Shown piece by piece: positions 9,056 through 18,082 of a DNA stretch of 64,000 nucleotides (its first letter is position 1; each line of letters opens with the position of its first letter). Where the stretch lies: the NCBI GenBank assembly GCA_038326205.1, contig JBBQJV010000007.1:1-64000 (forward strand), given 5' to 3'. The stretch comes from UBA7672 sp038326205. GTDB taxonomy: Bacteria; Pseudomonadota; Alphaproteobacteria; Caulobacterales; Hyphomonadaceae. Below the pieces are notes generated by a model, which saw only the letters and a list, made by a program, of their open reading frames with translations, did not search any database and had not been told where the DNA came from. Position numbers and translations under genes: made by a program.

Positions 9056-9685
9056 ATGCCAAACCCGCCGCCGCCCCCCACCCCGCATCACTTCCAGACC
9101 AACCAGCCGCGCGAGCTGCTGGCGTGCGTCGAGTTCGCCGCACAGCAGGCTGAACTGGCTGCGGACGATAATGGCGTCTGGCGCTGGTTGATCATCGCGA
9201 TGACGTTGGGCGTTCAGAACGCATGCCTGAGTGCGCTCGACTTTGGTGATGAGTTCGGCACGAAGGGTATGTCGCGAATGGATGGGCGCATCGTGACGCG
9301 CTGGACCAGGGACGGCAGGCGCGGTCCGGAACCACTGGCCGTACGTGAACCGCGTATCGTCTCACCGCTGGAGCTACTTCGCCGGGTCAGCGATTCTGCC
9401 TTCCTGCGCCCGCCCTTCCAGCTGCCGCTGACCAACAGGGTGAACGAGGCGTTTGACGATCTCGTCGACCTGCGCAACACCTTCCTCCATTTCAGTGAGG
9501 ACGGCTGGACGATCGACCTGCGCGAAATCCCGCCGCTGATCATGAACGCGTGCAAGATAGTTCGCCATTTGGCCGTCACGCAGCCTGTGTATCTGCGGAA
9601 TGCCGGATCTGGTCATCGCGAAAGGGTTGCAGCCGCGCTCGACCAGATTGAGGCTGCCATGGAGCACTATCCAGAGGCAGAGTGA
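9056..9685 (+). CDS. hypothetical helical protein with HEPN-like RxxxxH motif
   Basis: 209-aa protein not matched to a named family. A proline-rich N-terminus precedes a predicted helical region (RELLACVEFAAQQAEL) and a hydrophobic stretch. The segment DLVDLRNTFLHFS contains R140-x4-H145, the arrangement of the R-x4-6-H active-site motif of HEPN-domain proteins (often RNases in toxin or defence systems), in a helical 'LRNxxxH' setting. HEPN assignment is an inference from motif and context only. It lies between an unknown membrane protein and the convergent sorbosone-dehydrogenase-like gene; no antitoxin-like partner is visible. Confidence 0.65.
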   Translation: MPNPPPPPTPHHFQTNQPRELLACVEFAAQQAELAADDNGVWRWLIIAMTLGVQNACLSALDFGDEFGTKGMSRMDGRIVTRWTRDGRRGPEPLAVREPRIVSPLELLRRVSDSAFLRPPFQLPLTNRVNEAFDDLVDLRNTFLHFSEDGWTIDLREIPPLIMNACKIVRHLAVTQPVYLRNAGSGHRERVAAALDQIEAAMEHYPEAE

Positions 9686-9697
9686 ACCAGCGCCGAA

Positions 9698-11053
9698 CTA
9701 ATGCAGCGCCGCGACTGTCGTGGCTTGAGCGCCGCTGGCTTTCGATACGCGCCAGATCGTGTTGCCGACATCGTCCGCCACGAGGAGTGAGCCGTCGCTG
9801 GCGATCGCCACGCCCACCGGACGGCCGAAAGCGATCTCTTTTTTTGCATCAATGAAGCCGCTGAGCACATCAATTGCTTCGCCCGATGGCTTGCCGTTGG
9901 CGAACGGCACAAAGATCACCTTGTATCCACTGAAGGGATCGCGGTTCCACGAGCCATGCTGGCCGATGAAGGCGCCTTCCGAGAACTTCGAACCCATCTT
10001 GGCGCCATCGGCAAATGTCAGGCCCAGTGAGGCCGTATGAGCGCCGAGTGCGTAGTCAGGCTCGATCGCTTTCGCGACCATGTCCGGGCGCTCAGGTTTG
10101 ACGCGGGTGTCCACGGTGTGTCCGAAATAGCTCCATGGCCATCCGTAGAACGCGCCATCTTTCACCGACGTGATGTAGTCGGGCACGAGGTTGTGGCCGA
10201 GTTCATCGCGCTCGTTCACAGCAGTCCACAGCGCGCCGCTGTGAGGCTCCCAGCCGAGGCCATTCGGATTGCGCAAGCCGCTGGCAAAAATGCGCTTCTG
10301 GGCAGTGACCCGATCAATTTCCCAGATCGCGGCGCGGCCTTCTTCCTTCTCGATACCGTTCTCGGCCGCGTTGGAGTTGGATCCCACCGTGGCGTAAAGC
10401 TTCTTGCCGTCCTTCGATGCGATCAGGGATTTGGTCCAGTGATGGTTCAGCGGTCCGGCCGGCAGATCGACAAGCTTCAGGGGCGGCTTCGATGCCTTCA
10501 GATCGCCTTTCGCGTAGGGAACAGCCACGACGGCATCGGTGTTGGCGATGTAAAGGCGGTCGCCGGCGAGCGCCATCCCGAACGGAGAATTCAAGCCTGA
10601 TAGAAACACGGAGCGCGTCTCGGCTGAGCCGTCCTTGTCGGTGTCGCGCAGGAGTGTAATGCGATTGGCGGTTGGCGTTGCCGCGCCAGCCTTCTTCATC
10701 GCTTCGCCCATGAAGAAGCCCTTGACGCCCCTGGCGTCCTCAGGCTTAGGCGGCGCGTTCGTTTCCGCGACCAGCACGTCGCCATTGGGCAGAACGTTCA
10801 GCCAGCGCGGATGATCAAGACCGGTCGCAAAAGCGATGACTTCCAGTCCTTCCGACGCGACGGGCATCTGTCCAGCGCCCCAGCCAACTGCCTTCGCAAT
10901 CTTCAGCGTCGGCAACAATGTGGATTGGGGCTTCTCGATGATCGGGTTCGCGCCCATGGCGATCGAGACAGGTTCCGAACTGGGCGCCGCGCACGCTGCG
11001 AGAGCCAGACCGAGACCGCCGGCGGAAACCGCAAGAAACTGGCGCAAGGTCAT
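9698..11053 (-). CDS. PQQ/sorbosone-dehydrogenase-like lipoprotein (beta-propeller)
   Basis: About 451-aa exported protein of the glucose/sorbosone dehydrogenase family, which form six-bladed propellers and oxidise sugars, usually with PQQ. Signal and lipobox are LALAAC, so it is probably a lipoprotein. Family blocks seen are HPRWLNVLPNGDVLVAETN, GNSNAAENG, SGLRNPNGLGWEP, TAVNERDELG, YGWPWSYFG and GQHGSWNR. The ATG at 11053 is chosen because GGAG lies 7 nt upstream. No PQQ biosynthesis genes are in the window, so the cofactor is uncertain. It is convergent with the HEPN-like gene. Confidence 0.85.
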   Translation of the reverse strand: MTLRQFLAVSAGGLGLALAACAAPSSEPVSIAMGANPIIEKPQSTLLPTLKIAKAVGWGAGQMPVASEGLEVIAFATGLDHPRWLNVLPNGDVLVAETNAPPKPEDARGVKGFFMGEAMKKAGAATPTANRITLLRDTDKDGSAETRSVFLSGLNSPFGMALAGDRLYIANTDAVVAVPYAKGDLKASKPPLKLVDLPAGPLNHHWTKSLIASKDGKKLYATVGSNSNAAENGIEKEEGRAAIWEIDRVTAQKRIFASGLRNPNGLGWEPHSGALWTAVNERDELGHNLVPDYITSVKDGAFYGWPWSYFGHTVDTRVKPERPDMVAKAIEPDYALGAHTASLGLTFADGAKMGSKFSEGAFIGQHGSWNRDPFSGYKVIFVPFANGKPSGEAIDVLSGFIDAKKEIAFGRPVGVAIASDGSLLVADDVGNTIWRVSKASGAQATTVAALH

Positions 11054-11133
11054 GTTGGAACTCCGCAAACCGCAACTCTGAGCTAAATGGCTGGTGGCCG
11101 CGGTCGTTCCCTCAAACCTCGAAATGGACGCTG

Positions 11134-11319
11134 CTAGCGTTGCCGCCCCAAGCTCAATAGCTGCGCGTCGGGATCCCCGCCCCGATCCTTCACAAGCTGT
11201 TCCCAGCGGCCGAGTGCGTCCCAGTAATAATCGAAAATGCAGGGGCTGCAGCCCCGATGACAGCAGGACAGATCATCGGGCTTGTTGGGCGGCCTTGGAA
11301 AATCGACACTGTCTGCCAT
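11134..11319 (-). CDS. small oxidoreductase-like Cys-rich protein
   Basis: 61-aa protein with the compact motif CCHRGCSPCIFDYYWDAL, matching the short 'oxidoreductase-like' domain found as tiny bacterial proteins and at the N-terminus of some eukaryotic oxidoreductases. The four Cys (C-C-x3-C-x2-C) could bind a metal or form disulfides. No enzymatic role is established. It lies between the sorbosone-dehydrogenase-like gene and the tannase gene on the same strand. Confidence 0.65.
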   Translation of the reverse strand: MADSVDFPRPPNKPDDLSCCHRGCSPCIFDYYWDALGRWEQLVKDRGGDPDAQLLSLGRQR

Positions 11320-11385
11320 CCCCCGCCCCTATCTGATTTCATTGTGGAAACAAGAGACCGCTCAAAACACGAAGCATAAATTGAA

Positions 11386-11417
11386 AGGGGCGGTCGCCGC
11401 TCGCACGGGCCGCCCCT
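11386..11417 (-). terminator. rho-independent terminator after the tannase gene
   Basis: Inverted repeat AGGGGCGG / CCGCCCCT (8 bp, 16-nt loop) lies about 30 bp past the tannase stop. On the minus strand it is followed by TTTCAATTT. Confidence 0.5.
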
Positions 11418-11447
11418 CCAACACGTGTGGAATAAACTCAGGTCAGT

Positions 11448-12929
11448 TCACTGGCACTGGAACTGGTCGGGGCTCTTGCCGTCGCCCGCTCCACCGAAGA
11501 CCGCCTTCTTCGGATAGGCGCAGAGCTTGCGCGAACCGCCGGCGGTGAAGCTTGCGATCAGCTCTTCCGGAGCAGTCTTCGAGCTCACCCACTTGTCGAG
11601 CGCGTCAAGATAGTCGACGCGATCCGGGCCAGGTCCACCCGCACAGTGACCAACCGCGGGCAGCATGAACATGCGAACGTCGTTCTTCGCTGTCGCGTCG
11701 TTGGCGTAGACCTTGTCGAGATAGTTTATGCTCATGAAAGGTGAGAGCGCCGAGTCTGACCAGCCGTGATACATCAACAGCTTGCCGCCATGGCCCCGGA
11801 AGGTCGAGAGATCGGGATTTGTTGGCGACATTGTGGCCTGCAGCGCGATCATCTCGCCCGGAAGCGTGGCAAGGTTTGTCCGCGAGTGGTTCCACGTCGC
11901 GTCCTGCGTCAAGAAGTAACGCATGAAGCCTGCCGAGAAGCCGAAGGCCAGGCTGGGCTGTCCCGGCCCGATGCCGTCCTTGCGGCCGGCGAGCCACGTT
12001 CCCCAGCCGGCGTCGTTTGTTTCGCCGCCATAGGGATAGGCGAGATAAAACGGCTTTCCATTCGCTACCGGCGGTTTGACGATGGCTTCCACCGCCACAA
12101 CCTGCTGCGGTGTGAGGCAGTTGTCTTTCTTGTTCGTCTTGCACTGGATCGTCTTGACGTCGAACGTGCATGCGCGCGGATCGGACATGATGCCGTCCTT
12201 CAGCCCATCAAGTGCATCGCACTTGTCGAGCACCGCTTTCGACAGGATGTCCCGCGCCGGCTTGTCGAGCACTGGCGCATCCAGCTTCTTCGGGTCGGGA
12301 TACATCTTCTGTGTAATGTTGGAGAAACCGCCAGTGATATTGAGGAAGTCAGTCGCCGGCGCGCCCGCGATTATGCCGTCAAAATCGTTGGGGTAGCGCT
12401 GCGCTGCCTGCAGGGCTTCGCGTCCACCGTTCGAGCAACCTGCGAAGTATGACTTTTCCGGCGCACGTCCGTAACGAGATTGCACGAGCGACTTGGAGGT
12501 CGCGGTCACGCGGTGGATCGCTGCGTGCGCGTAATTGACGATGCGCTCCATGTCGCCCATCGCCCACGCGCCATCGGTCGATCCGCCGGGGCCGTTGTGA
12601 CCCGTATCGGTCCCGGCCGTGGCATAGCCCTTCTGAAGCACGCCCATGCCAAGCGTCTGGTTCTCGACGCGGCCCGCAAAGCCGCCTTGACCGCCCATGA
12701 CGAACTTGCCGTTCCACGCATCTGGCAGCCAGACGGAGAAGTTGATCTCCTTCCCGATGACGCCATCGATCTTGCACAGTGGAACCGGAGAGGTCGCCGC
12801 GGCAGCGGCGGTGATTTTCACATCGGGCGCAATGTAGCCCTTCAGCGATTCGCATACGACCTGCGCATTTGCGACGCCGGTAGTCGTCAGCATCGCCAAT
12901 GCGACACCTGTCATCAGATTGCGGATCAA
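11448..12929 (-). CDS. tannase/feruloyl esterase family protein, secreted
   Basis: About 493-aa alpha/beta hydrolase that would cleave ester-linked phenolic acids (gallate or ferulate esters) outside the cytoplasm. The TTG start at 12929 is chosen because GGAGG lies 7 nt upstream and gives a proper signal peptide (hydrophobic core ending VANAQ). An ATG at 13019 would add a non-signal extension. The nucleophile Ser is in GCSNGGREAL, and the catalytic His is in VGHCAGG near the C-terminus. A paired Cys next to these residues fits the disulfide-linked triad of the family. A terminator follows. Confidence 0.9.
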   Translation of the reverse strand: MIRNLMTGVALAMLTTTGVANAQVVCESLKGYIAPDVKITAAAAATSPVPLCKIDGVIGKEINFSVWLPDAWNGKFVMGGQGGFAGRVENQTLGMGVLQKGYATAGTDTGHNGPGGSTDGAWAMGDMERIVNYAHAAIHRVTATSKSLVQSRYGRAPEKSYFAGCSNGGREALQAAQRYPNDFDGIIAGAPATDFLNITGGFSNITQKMYPDPKKLDAPVLDKPARDILSKAVLDKCDALDGLKDGIMSDPRACTFDVKTIQCKTNKKDNCLTPQQVVAVEAIVKPPVANGKPFYLAYPYGGETNDAGWGTWLAGRKDGIGPGQPSLAFGFSAGFMRYFLTQDATWNHSRTNLATLPGEMIALQATMSPTNPDLSTFRGHGGKLLMYHGWSDSALSPFMSINYLDKVYANDATAKNDVRMFMLPAVGHCAGGPGPDRVDYLDALDKWVSSKTAPEELIASFTAGGSRKLCAYPKKAVFGGAGDGKSPDQFQCQ

Positions 12930-13046
12930 GATGTGTCCTCCCTCGGACTTCTGTTTGCGCCAACCTGCCACTCCGCCACGCGGAAGCAAGCCATGACCGT
13001 AAGACATGTTGCGGCGCAAAATCCGAGAGAAATGAGAGTTTCGACC

Positions 13047-13970
13047 CTACCTCAGCACGTCGAGCAACGTCAGGCCGCGTAGGGTGTTGAACACGCTGGA
13101 TGAAGCTTGATACGCAAACTGCGCCTGATTCAGGCGCACCGCGACTTCGGCGAGGTCGACGTTGACGATCCCCCCGACTGCCTCGTCCAGCGCATTCATG
13201 CGCGAGGTCAGCCGGGTGGCGGCCGAGTCGACATCCTTGCTCAGCCGCCCGTTTTCGGACTGCGAGCTGAGAACGGTATTGAAAGCGGCGTTGAGATTGG
13301 TCAGCTCAGCCTGGATCGCCGCTCTCTGGGTATCTGTGAGATCACCGCCAAATGGTCCATCAGGCCCTCCATCCATCTCGGCCAGGCGCTTGATCGACGC
13401 CATCGCGCCCGAGATCACATCGTCAGCGACGACGCCGGCCTGAAGCGTGCGGCCTTCCTCAACGCGCATCGTTTGTGACTCTGCGCCCTGTTCGATCACG
13501 GCTGCCAAAGGCTGGGCTGCCAGATCACTCAGCGATGTCGCAGTGATCGGCGCCCGGTCATTCATCACACCGCCGAAAAGGTAGCGGCCGCCCAGGTTGG
13601 TGTTCATCGCGTCCTTGAGCACCGAGAATGCCTCCTCGAGCTGGGCGCGAATACCCTCACCGCTGTCGAGGCCGATATTCTGGAACAGGTCCTGCTTCAG
13701 CTTGTTCACAGCTTCCGCCGACCGGCCAAGCGCTACATCCTGGATCTGCATCCGCGTGTTGAGTTCCCGCGTGGTCGCCTGAAAGCCATCCATGCGCGCG
13801 ATGAGACGTTGCGCGGAAACCAGCGTCTGCGCTTCCCGACCATAACCCTTGAGGTCGTTCGCTTTCGTCTGCGCGGAACTCTGGCGCGCGGCCTCGACCA
13901 AATCCTGCTGGGCCTTGCCGATGTCCGCCAGGGCGGCCCTCGGGATCATCGCTGAAGAGATACGTGTCAT
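13047..13970 (-). CDS. flgL: flagellar hook-associated protein 3 (FlgL)
   Basis: 307-aa junction protein between hook-associated FlgK and the flagellin filament, exported by the flagellar type III system. N-terminal flagellin-like helices (RISSAMIPRAALADIGKAQ) and the C-terminal helix (VRLNQAQFAYQASSSVFNTL) are present; the latter is the FlgL/flagellin D0 signature. Length is typical. It follows flgK by 13 bp, so the two share a promoter. Confidence 0.92.
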   Translation of the reverse strand: MTRISSAMIPRAALADIGKAQQDLVEAARQSSAQTKANDLKGYGREAQTLVSAQRLIARMDGFQATTRELNTRMQIQDVALGRSAEAVNKLKQDLFQNIGLDSGEGIRAQLEEAFSVLKDAMNTNLGGRYLFGGVMNDRAPITATSLSDLAAQPLAAVIEQGAESQTMRVEEGRTLQAGVVADDVISGAMASIKRLAEMDGGPDGPFGGDLTDTQRAAIQAELTNLNAAFNTVLSSQSENGRLSKDVDSAATRLTSRMNALDEAVGGIVNVDLAEVAVRLNQAQFAYQASSSVFNTLRGLTLLDVLR

Positions 13971-13983
13971 GGCTTTAGGTTCC

Positions 13984-16098
13984 TCAGACCATGTTCAGGA
14001 CGATGTCGTAGAGATCGCGCGCTGCCTGGATCATGCGCGAAGCGGCAGCGTACGCTTGCTGGTAGGTCGTCATCTTCACCAGCTCTTCGTCGAGATTGAC
14101 GCCCTCTTCGCTGGACCTACGGTCTTTGACTTCCTGCCGCACCGACTGTGCTGCCGCCTTCGCCGCACCCAGCGCTTCGGCGCGCACGCCGGCGTGACCC
14201 GCAAGGCGGGCGGCATAGTCCATCACCGACGTGACCTGACCCGTCAGGCCGCCGGCATTCGCAAATGTCCGCGACTTCGTTCCGGCGGCCTCGATCGCAA
14301 GCGCACCGCGCCCATCGCCTGGCGACAGCACGCGCGCGCCGGCAGCGGCGCCCGCAAGGTCAGCCTGCGCCGAGCCGAGTTTGTTGGGATCAGAGAGAAT
14401 GTCGTTGCGGATCTTCAGCAAGCGGGCCCGTTGCGCCGGCAAAGACTCACCCAGACCGAACAGGCCGGACATCGAGATGTTGGTGTCGCCACGGCTGGTC
14501 GTGTCATCGATGACATCGATGCGCCCGACATTGCCATTGGTGGTGACAAGCGAGAGCCGCCCGGTCGCATCCAGCGAGGTCTGCCCGTAGCCAGACAGCG
14601 CGCCGTCGATGTCGCTGCGCAATGAGGCCATCGTCGCGCCGGCCCCAACGGTGAATTCGATCCGCCGCGCGATCGAACCGTTTGTGTCGCGAACGGCGAA
14701 TGTCACGGTCTGTCCGGCGGTAAAGCCATGCAGGTCCGCGCCGGAAAGTCCCGTCGCATAGTTGATCGGACTGCCATGCGACACCAGATCGTTGAGACTG
14801 AATGCGGCCGAGAAGCCACGTCCGCCACGTGATGCCGGTGTGGTGGGGTCGTCTGTTACGACAACGCCATTGCCCGGCGTGGCCGATGCAATCGTCAGCG
14901 AACCATTGGCGAACGAAGCTGTTCCTTCCACGCCCAGCGCAGAATTGAGCGCCGTCTGGAAATCCCCGATCGAGTTGGCAAAGATGGTAATGTTGGCCTG
15001 GTCGTCGAGGATCTGGCCGGCGCTAAAATCGACACGGAGGTTACGCACGACAGCGCCGTCGCTGTCGACGATTGCGATGTGAGTGACGCCCGAGAAGTTC
15101 AGACGATCGGTTGCAATAAGGCCCGTATTGACGCCTGCGAGCTGGCTGGGTGCAGGTATGGCGCTGGCCTGGTTGTGAGCAGCGTTCAGTGCGTCGGCTG
15201 CGCCCGCTGCAAATTCGCCAAAGGCGAGCTGCAGATCGACCAGTTCCTTGTCCCGTACGCGCAGCAGTCCCTTGAGCTCGCCGCCGCCAATGTGAGTTTC
15301 GAGCGGCGTCTCGGTTGTCGAACGCGGGGCTATCATCACGAGGCTGGGATAGGGCTCGTTGCCGGAATTGGAGTTGAATCCGATCGTGGCTGAGTTGACA
15401 TCGACCAGCAGGAGACCATCTGTCGTGCGGATCTCTACACCGCCAAGCGAGCGTGGCTGGCTACGGATATCGACGATCTCGGACAGGCGATCGACCATGC
15501 GCTGCTGTTCCGTCTCGGCGTCGCTGGACGACACGCCGGCAATGGTCGAGCGTTGGATGGAGGCGTTGAGCTTGGCAATTCCGCTCATAAGCGCGTTTGC
15601 TTCTTCGATCGCAGAAATGATGCGCGAGTGGGACTCATCGCGCAGAGCGGAAATTTCCGCCGATGTGGTGTCGAGCTGTGAGAGCAGCGTTTGCAGGTCC
15701 GACAGCGTACCGGAGCGGCGGAGAGCGGAGGCCGGATCGACTGCAAGCGCGCCAAAGCTGGAGAAGACCGGATCGAGCGTACCGAACACGGACGAGGAGT
15801 CCGATGGATCCCCCAATAGTGCCTGCGCGCGATCCATGAACTGAGCGAGCAGGTCGGCTGAGGCAACATCAGAGGCGCCACGCATCTCGGCGGCGGCGAG
15901 ATAGGTGTTGGCGATGCGGGTAACATTGATCTCGACGCCAGACGGTCCGCCGGACGAGGCGCGCGAGGTGAATTGAACGTCGAGACGCGCATAGCCAACG
16001 GTGTTGATGTTGGCGACATTGGTCGATGTCGCCTTCAACGCCTGCTGGTTCGCAGAAAGCGCGGAAAGTCCGGTACTCATGATCTGCTGGATCGACAC
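13984..16098 (-). CDS. flgK: flagellar hook-associated protein 1 (FlgK)
   Basis: About 704-aa first hook-filament junction protein. The N-terminus matches the rod/hook family motif (LSANQQALKATSTNVANINTVGYAR), and the C-terminus is LDEELVKMTTYQQAYAAASRMIQAARDLYDIVLNMV-like (position about 14000-14100), the standard D0 helix. GTG at 16098 is preferred as start because GGAG stands 8 nt upstream and gives the usual short leader before the conserved helix. It is transcribed away from fliK, with a 460-bp regulatory region between them. Confidence 0.93.
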   Translation of the reverse strand: MSIQQIMSTGLSALSANQQALKATSTNVANINTVGYARLDVQFTSRASSGGPSGVEINVTRIANTYLAAAEMRGASDVASADLLAQFMDRAQALLGDPSDSSSVFGTLDPVFSSFGALAVDPASALRRSGTLSDLQTLLSQLDTTSAEISALRDESHSRIISAIEEANALMSGIAKLNASIQRSTIAGVSSSDAETEQQRMVDRLSEIVDIRSQPRSLGGVEIRTTDGLLLVDVNSATIGFNSNSGNEPYPSLVMIAPRSTTETPLETHIGGGELKGLLRVRDKELVDLQLAFGEFAAGAADALNAAHNQASAIPAPSQLAGVNTGLIATDRLNFSGVTHIAIVDSDGAVVRNLRVDFSAGQILDDQANITIFANSIGDFQTALNSALGVEGTASFANGSLTIASATPGNGVVVTDDPTTPASRGGRGFSAAFSLNDLVSHGSPINYATGLSGADLHGFTAGQTVTFAVRDTNGSIARRIEFTVGAGATMASLRSDIDGALSGYGQTSLDATGRLSLVTTNGNVGRIDVIDDTTSRGDTNISMSGLFGLGESLPAQRARLLKIRNDILSDPNKLGSAQADLAGAAAGARVLSPGDGRGALAIEAAGTKSRTFANAGGLTGQVTSVMDYAARLAGHAGVRAEALGAAKAAAQSVRQEVKDRRSSEEGVNLDEELVKMTTYQQAYAAASRMIQAARDLYDIVLNMV

Positions 16099-16285
16099 GA
16101 CAGCATCTCCGTTGTCGGGACGCACTGCAGATCTTGCCGGGTAGGCGCGATCTGCCGGGCGGCCGCTGTGCGACCAGCCTTCACTGACTTCGTTCCATCA
16201 TTTTGAATACGTTCGCAAAAATACTGCGACGGGGGCTTCTGCCCCGAACGCTCCAGCAAACTGGCCGCAACGTTGCCGTTAACCA

Positions 16286-16301
16286 CGCAAGTTGCGGGCC
16301 A
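16286..16301 (-). promoter_or_regulatory. candidate sigma-54 promoter for flgK-flgL
   Basis: Read on the minus strand, TGGCCC-N5-TTGCG matches the -24/-12 consensus TGGCAC-N5-TTGCA at 9 of 11 positions, with the invariant GG and GC at the correct 10-nt spacing. The implied start is near 16275, giving a leader of about 177 nt before flgK. It forms half of an inverted repeat with a + strand element at 16262-16277. Confidence 0.5.
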
Positions 16302-16496
16302 GTCGGGAGATAGCCCCAAAACTGCATGCAAACCTACGCCATTGAGGCAAGCACCCAGGGCGAGACGATTTGTGGCGCAGAGCCCGGCAACAAGTGCCGC
16401 CCTGCACAGTCACTCTTGCCGCCTTACCGCACTCAGCCACGCACGCATTAACCTGCAAAACACCCATTCATACGGGCTTTTTGTCGCAATCATTAA

Positions 16497-16512
16497 TGGC
16501 TCGCCGGTTGCA
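16497..16512 (+). promoter_or_regulatory. sigma-54 promoter for fliK-flgD-flgE
   Basis: TGGCTC-N5-TTGCA matches the sigma-54 consensus TGGCAC-N5-TTGCA at 10 of 11 positions with exact GG-N10-GC spacing. It lies about 48 bp before the fliK start codon, giving a short leader. FlbD, encoded at 24786, is the expected sigma-54 activator. Confidence 0.7.
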
Positions 16513-16559
16513 GACCTTATCTTGCTTCGCGCCCGTGTCGGGTCGTCGCCGTTGAGTTC

Positions 16560-18071
16560 GTGGATAGCGCCTTGTCACCAGCCGCCGCCATATTGAACGC
16601 GCCAGCCACCCGGCCAACAGCCGGTGAAGGCAGGTCAGCACCGCAGGTAGATCGTGTGGATGGCGGCAACGACTTCGCGCGAATTCTGGACGATGAGCGC
16701 GCCGGTAGCGATCGCGATGCGGCATCCGACACCGCTCAACCCGCTCCCGCGCCATCACCACCAATCGAAACACCAGTGCAAGCTGAGCCGGTTCAGACAA
16801 TCCTTGAAGGCGCCGCCGTTGAACAGAGCGCGGATAGCAAAGCAACGGTTGCCGCTGCATTCCAGGCCGCGCTGAACACTCTGAATGTCGATGACCCCTC
16901 GGGCGCAGATGCTGGCGCCGTCACTGCGCGAGCGAATACGGATACGCCCGCAGAAGCGCATGCGGCGACCCTGGCGAGCGCTGCAAAGCCTGCAGCAACA
17001 GCGACGGTCACTGTTTCGGCGTCGCAAACTGCCTCTCAGTCCAATCCGGCGCTTCTGGTCCTTGCCAGCGCACGCGCCGCATCGGGTACGCAATCATTGG
17101 GCAAGCAGACTGGCAACACAGAGGAAGCGGAGACCTCCGACGACGCCGGAACCGGCGAAGCAACATTGACTGAAGGCGCTGGAGGCGCGCCATTCGCAGG
17201 AATCGCCCAGCCCGCTGCCGCTCAACCCATCGCTCAGACCGCTGCTGCGTCCGGTGAAGGCAAAGTGACGATCGCAGCGGCGACACACGACAACGCGGGC
17301 GCCGCTCCCTCCCCCGCTGATATCGCCCCCGCTGATATCGCCCCCGATGGCGACGCAATTACAGCGACCGCCAAAGACGGCAAGCACGGGGATGTCGCGC
17401 CAACGCAAAGTGCAACACCAGCCGCCTCGTCTCCTGCGCATGCGCATCCTGCAGCAAGTGCAGCGACGCAGGCGAATGCCGCAACCGCCGCAGCTGCCAC
17501 CCCCGATGGCGCCGCGCAGGTTGCCACGAACAACACTGGTGGCGCCTCTCAGACAGCGGCGGCGCCCGCATCGACTGGCAACCAGCTGACAGACCTTGCC
17601 CGCGCCGCTCCAACGCCGCCCGCACTGCAATCGGCGCCGGCGGCGACTATCCAAGTTTATGCGCGCATCATCGAACGCACCGATGGCCGCGCGCATCGTT
17701 TTGAAGTGCGACTTGATCCAGCCGAACTCGGCCGGGTCGACATCAGGATCGAAATTGGGGCCGACCGAAAGGTTCACGCCGTGATGGCTGCGCACGACAG
17801 TGCAGCTTTGACTGATCTGATGCGCGGGCAAAAGGCGCTTGAGCGCGCGCTCAGCGATGCGGGCATTGATCTCGCCGACAATGGCTTGCGCTTCGAAATC
17901 GCGTCGGACTCCAACCGCGGCGGGACGAACCAACAGCGCGAAGGCGACGCCAGCGGCCGCAAGCCCGATACCTGGCGCAAATTCGATACCGCAACCATTC
18001 CCGTTTCTGCCGAGGACGCTGCTGCTGCAACATCGACGCGTCGCAGTCAGCGTCTAGATCTCGTGGCCTGA
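16560..18071 (+). CDS. fliK: flagellar hook-length control protein FliK
   Basis: 503-aa protein that measures hook length and switches the export apparatus from hook to filament substrates. The N-terminal two thirds is an Ala/Pro/Thr-rich low-complexity ruler region, including a short direct repeat (APADI twice, 17312-17341). The folded C-terminal switch domain (about 375-470) reads VYARIIERTDGRAHRFEV, LDPAELGRVDIRIEI and later ALERALSDAGIDL. The start is GTG; no ATG is suitably placed. It heads an operon with flgD (11 bp downstream) and flgE, and has a near-consensus sigma-54 promoter upstream. Confidence 0.9.
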   Translation: MDSALSPAAAILNAPATRPTAGEGRSAPQVDRVDGGNDFARILDDERAGSDRDAASDTAQPAPAPSPPIETPVQAEPVQTILEGAAVEQSADSKATVAAAFQAALNTLNVDDPSGADAGAVTARANTDTPAEAHAATLASAAKPAATATVTVSASQTASQSNPALLVLASARAASGTQSLGKQTGNTEEAETSDDAGTGEATLTEGAGGAPFAGIAQPAAAQPIAQTAAASGEGKVTIAAATHDNAGAAPSPADIAPADIAPDGDAITATAKDGKHGDVAPTQSATPAASSPAHAHPAASAATQANAATAAAATPDGAAQVATNNTGGASQTAAAPASTGNQLTDLARAAPTPPALQSAPAATIQVYARIIERTDGRAHRFEVRLDPAELGRVDIRIEIGADRKVHAVMAAHDSAALTDLMRGQKALERALSDAGIDLADNGLRFEIASDSNRGGTNQQREGDASGRKPDTWRKFDTATIPVSAEDAAAATSTRRSQRLDLVA

Positions 18072-18082
18072 AGGAATAACGC

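Larger units (their letters stand above)
16099..16559. promoter_or_regulatory. divergent flgK / fliK control region
   Basis: The 460-bp stretch has no gene. It holds the two sigma-54 matches listed separately and an imperfect palindrome of about 42 bp (16260-16301) centred on GTTAAC at 16278-16283. The palindrome's arms each contain a -24/-12-like motif facing inward. It could also be the FlbD enhancer; this is inference. Confidence 0.5.

Noticed and set aside
16262..16277. Plus-strand sigma-54-like element as the main fliK promoter
   Set aside because: It matches 8 of 11 and is about 280 bp from fliK; the site at 16497 is both better and closer. It is kept only as part of the palindrome.
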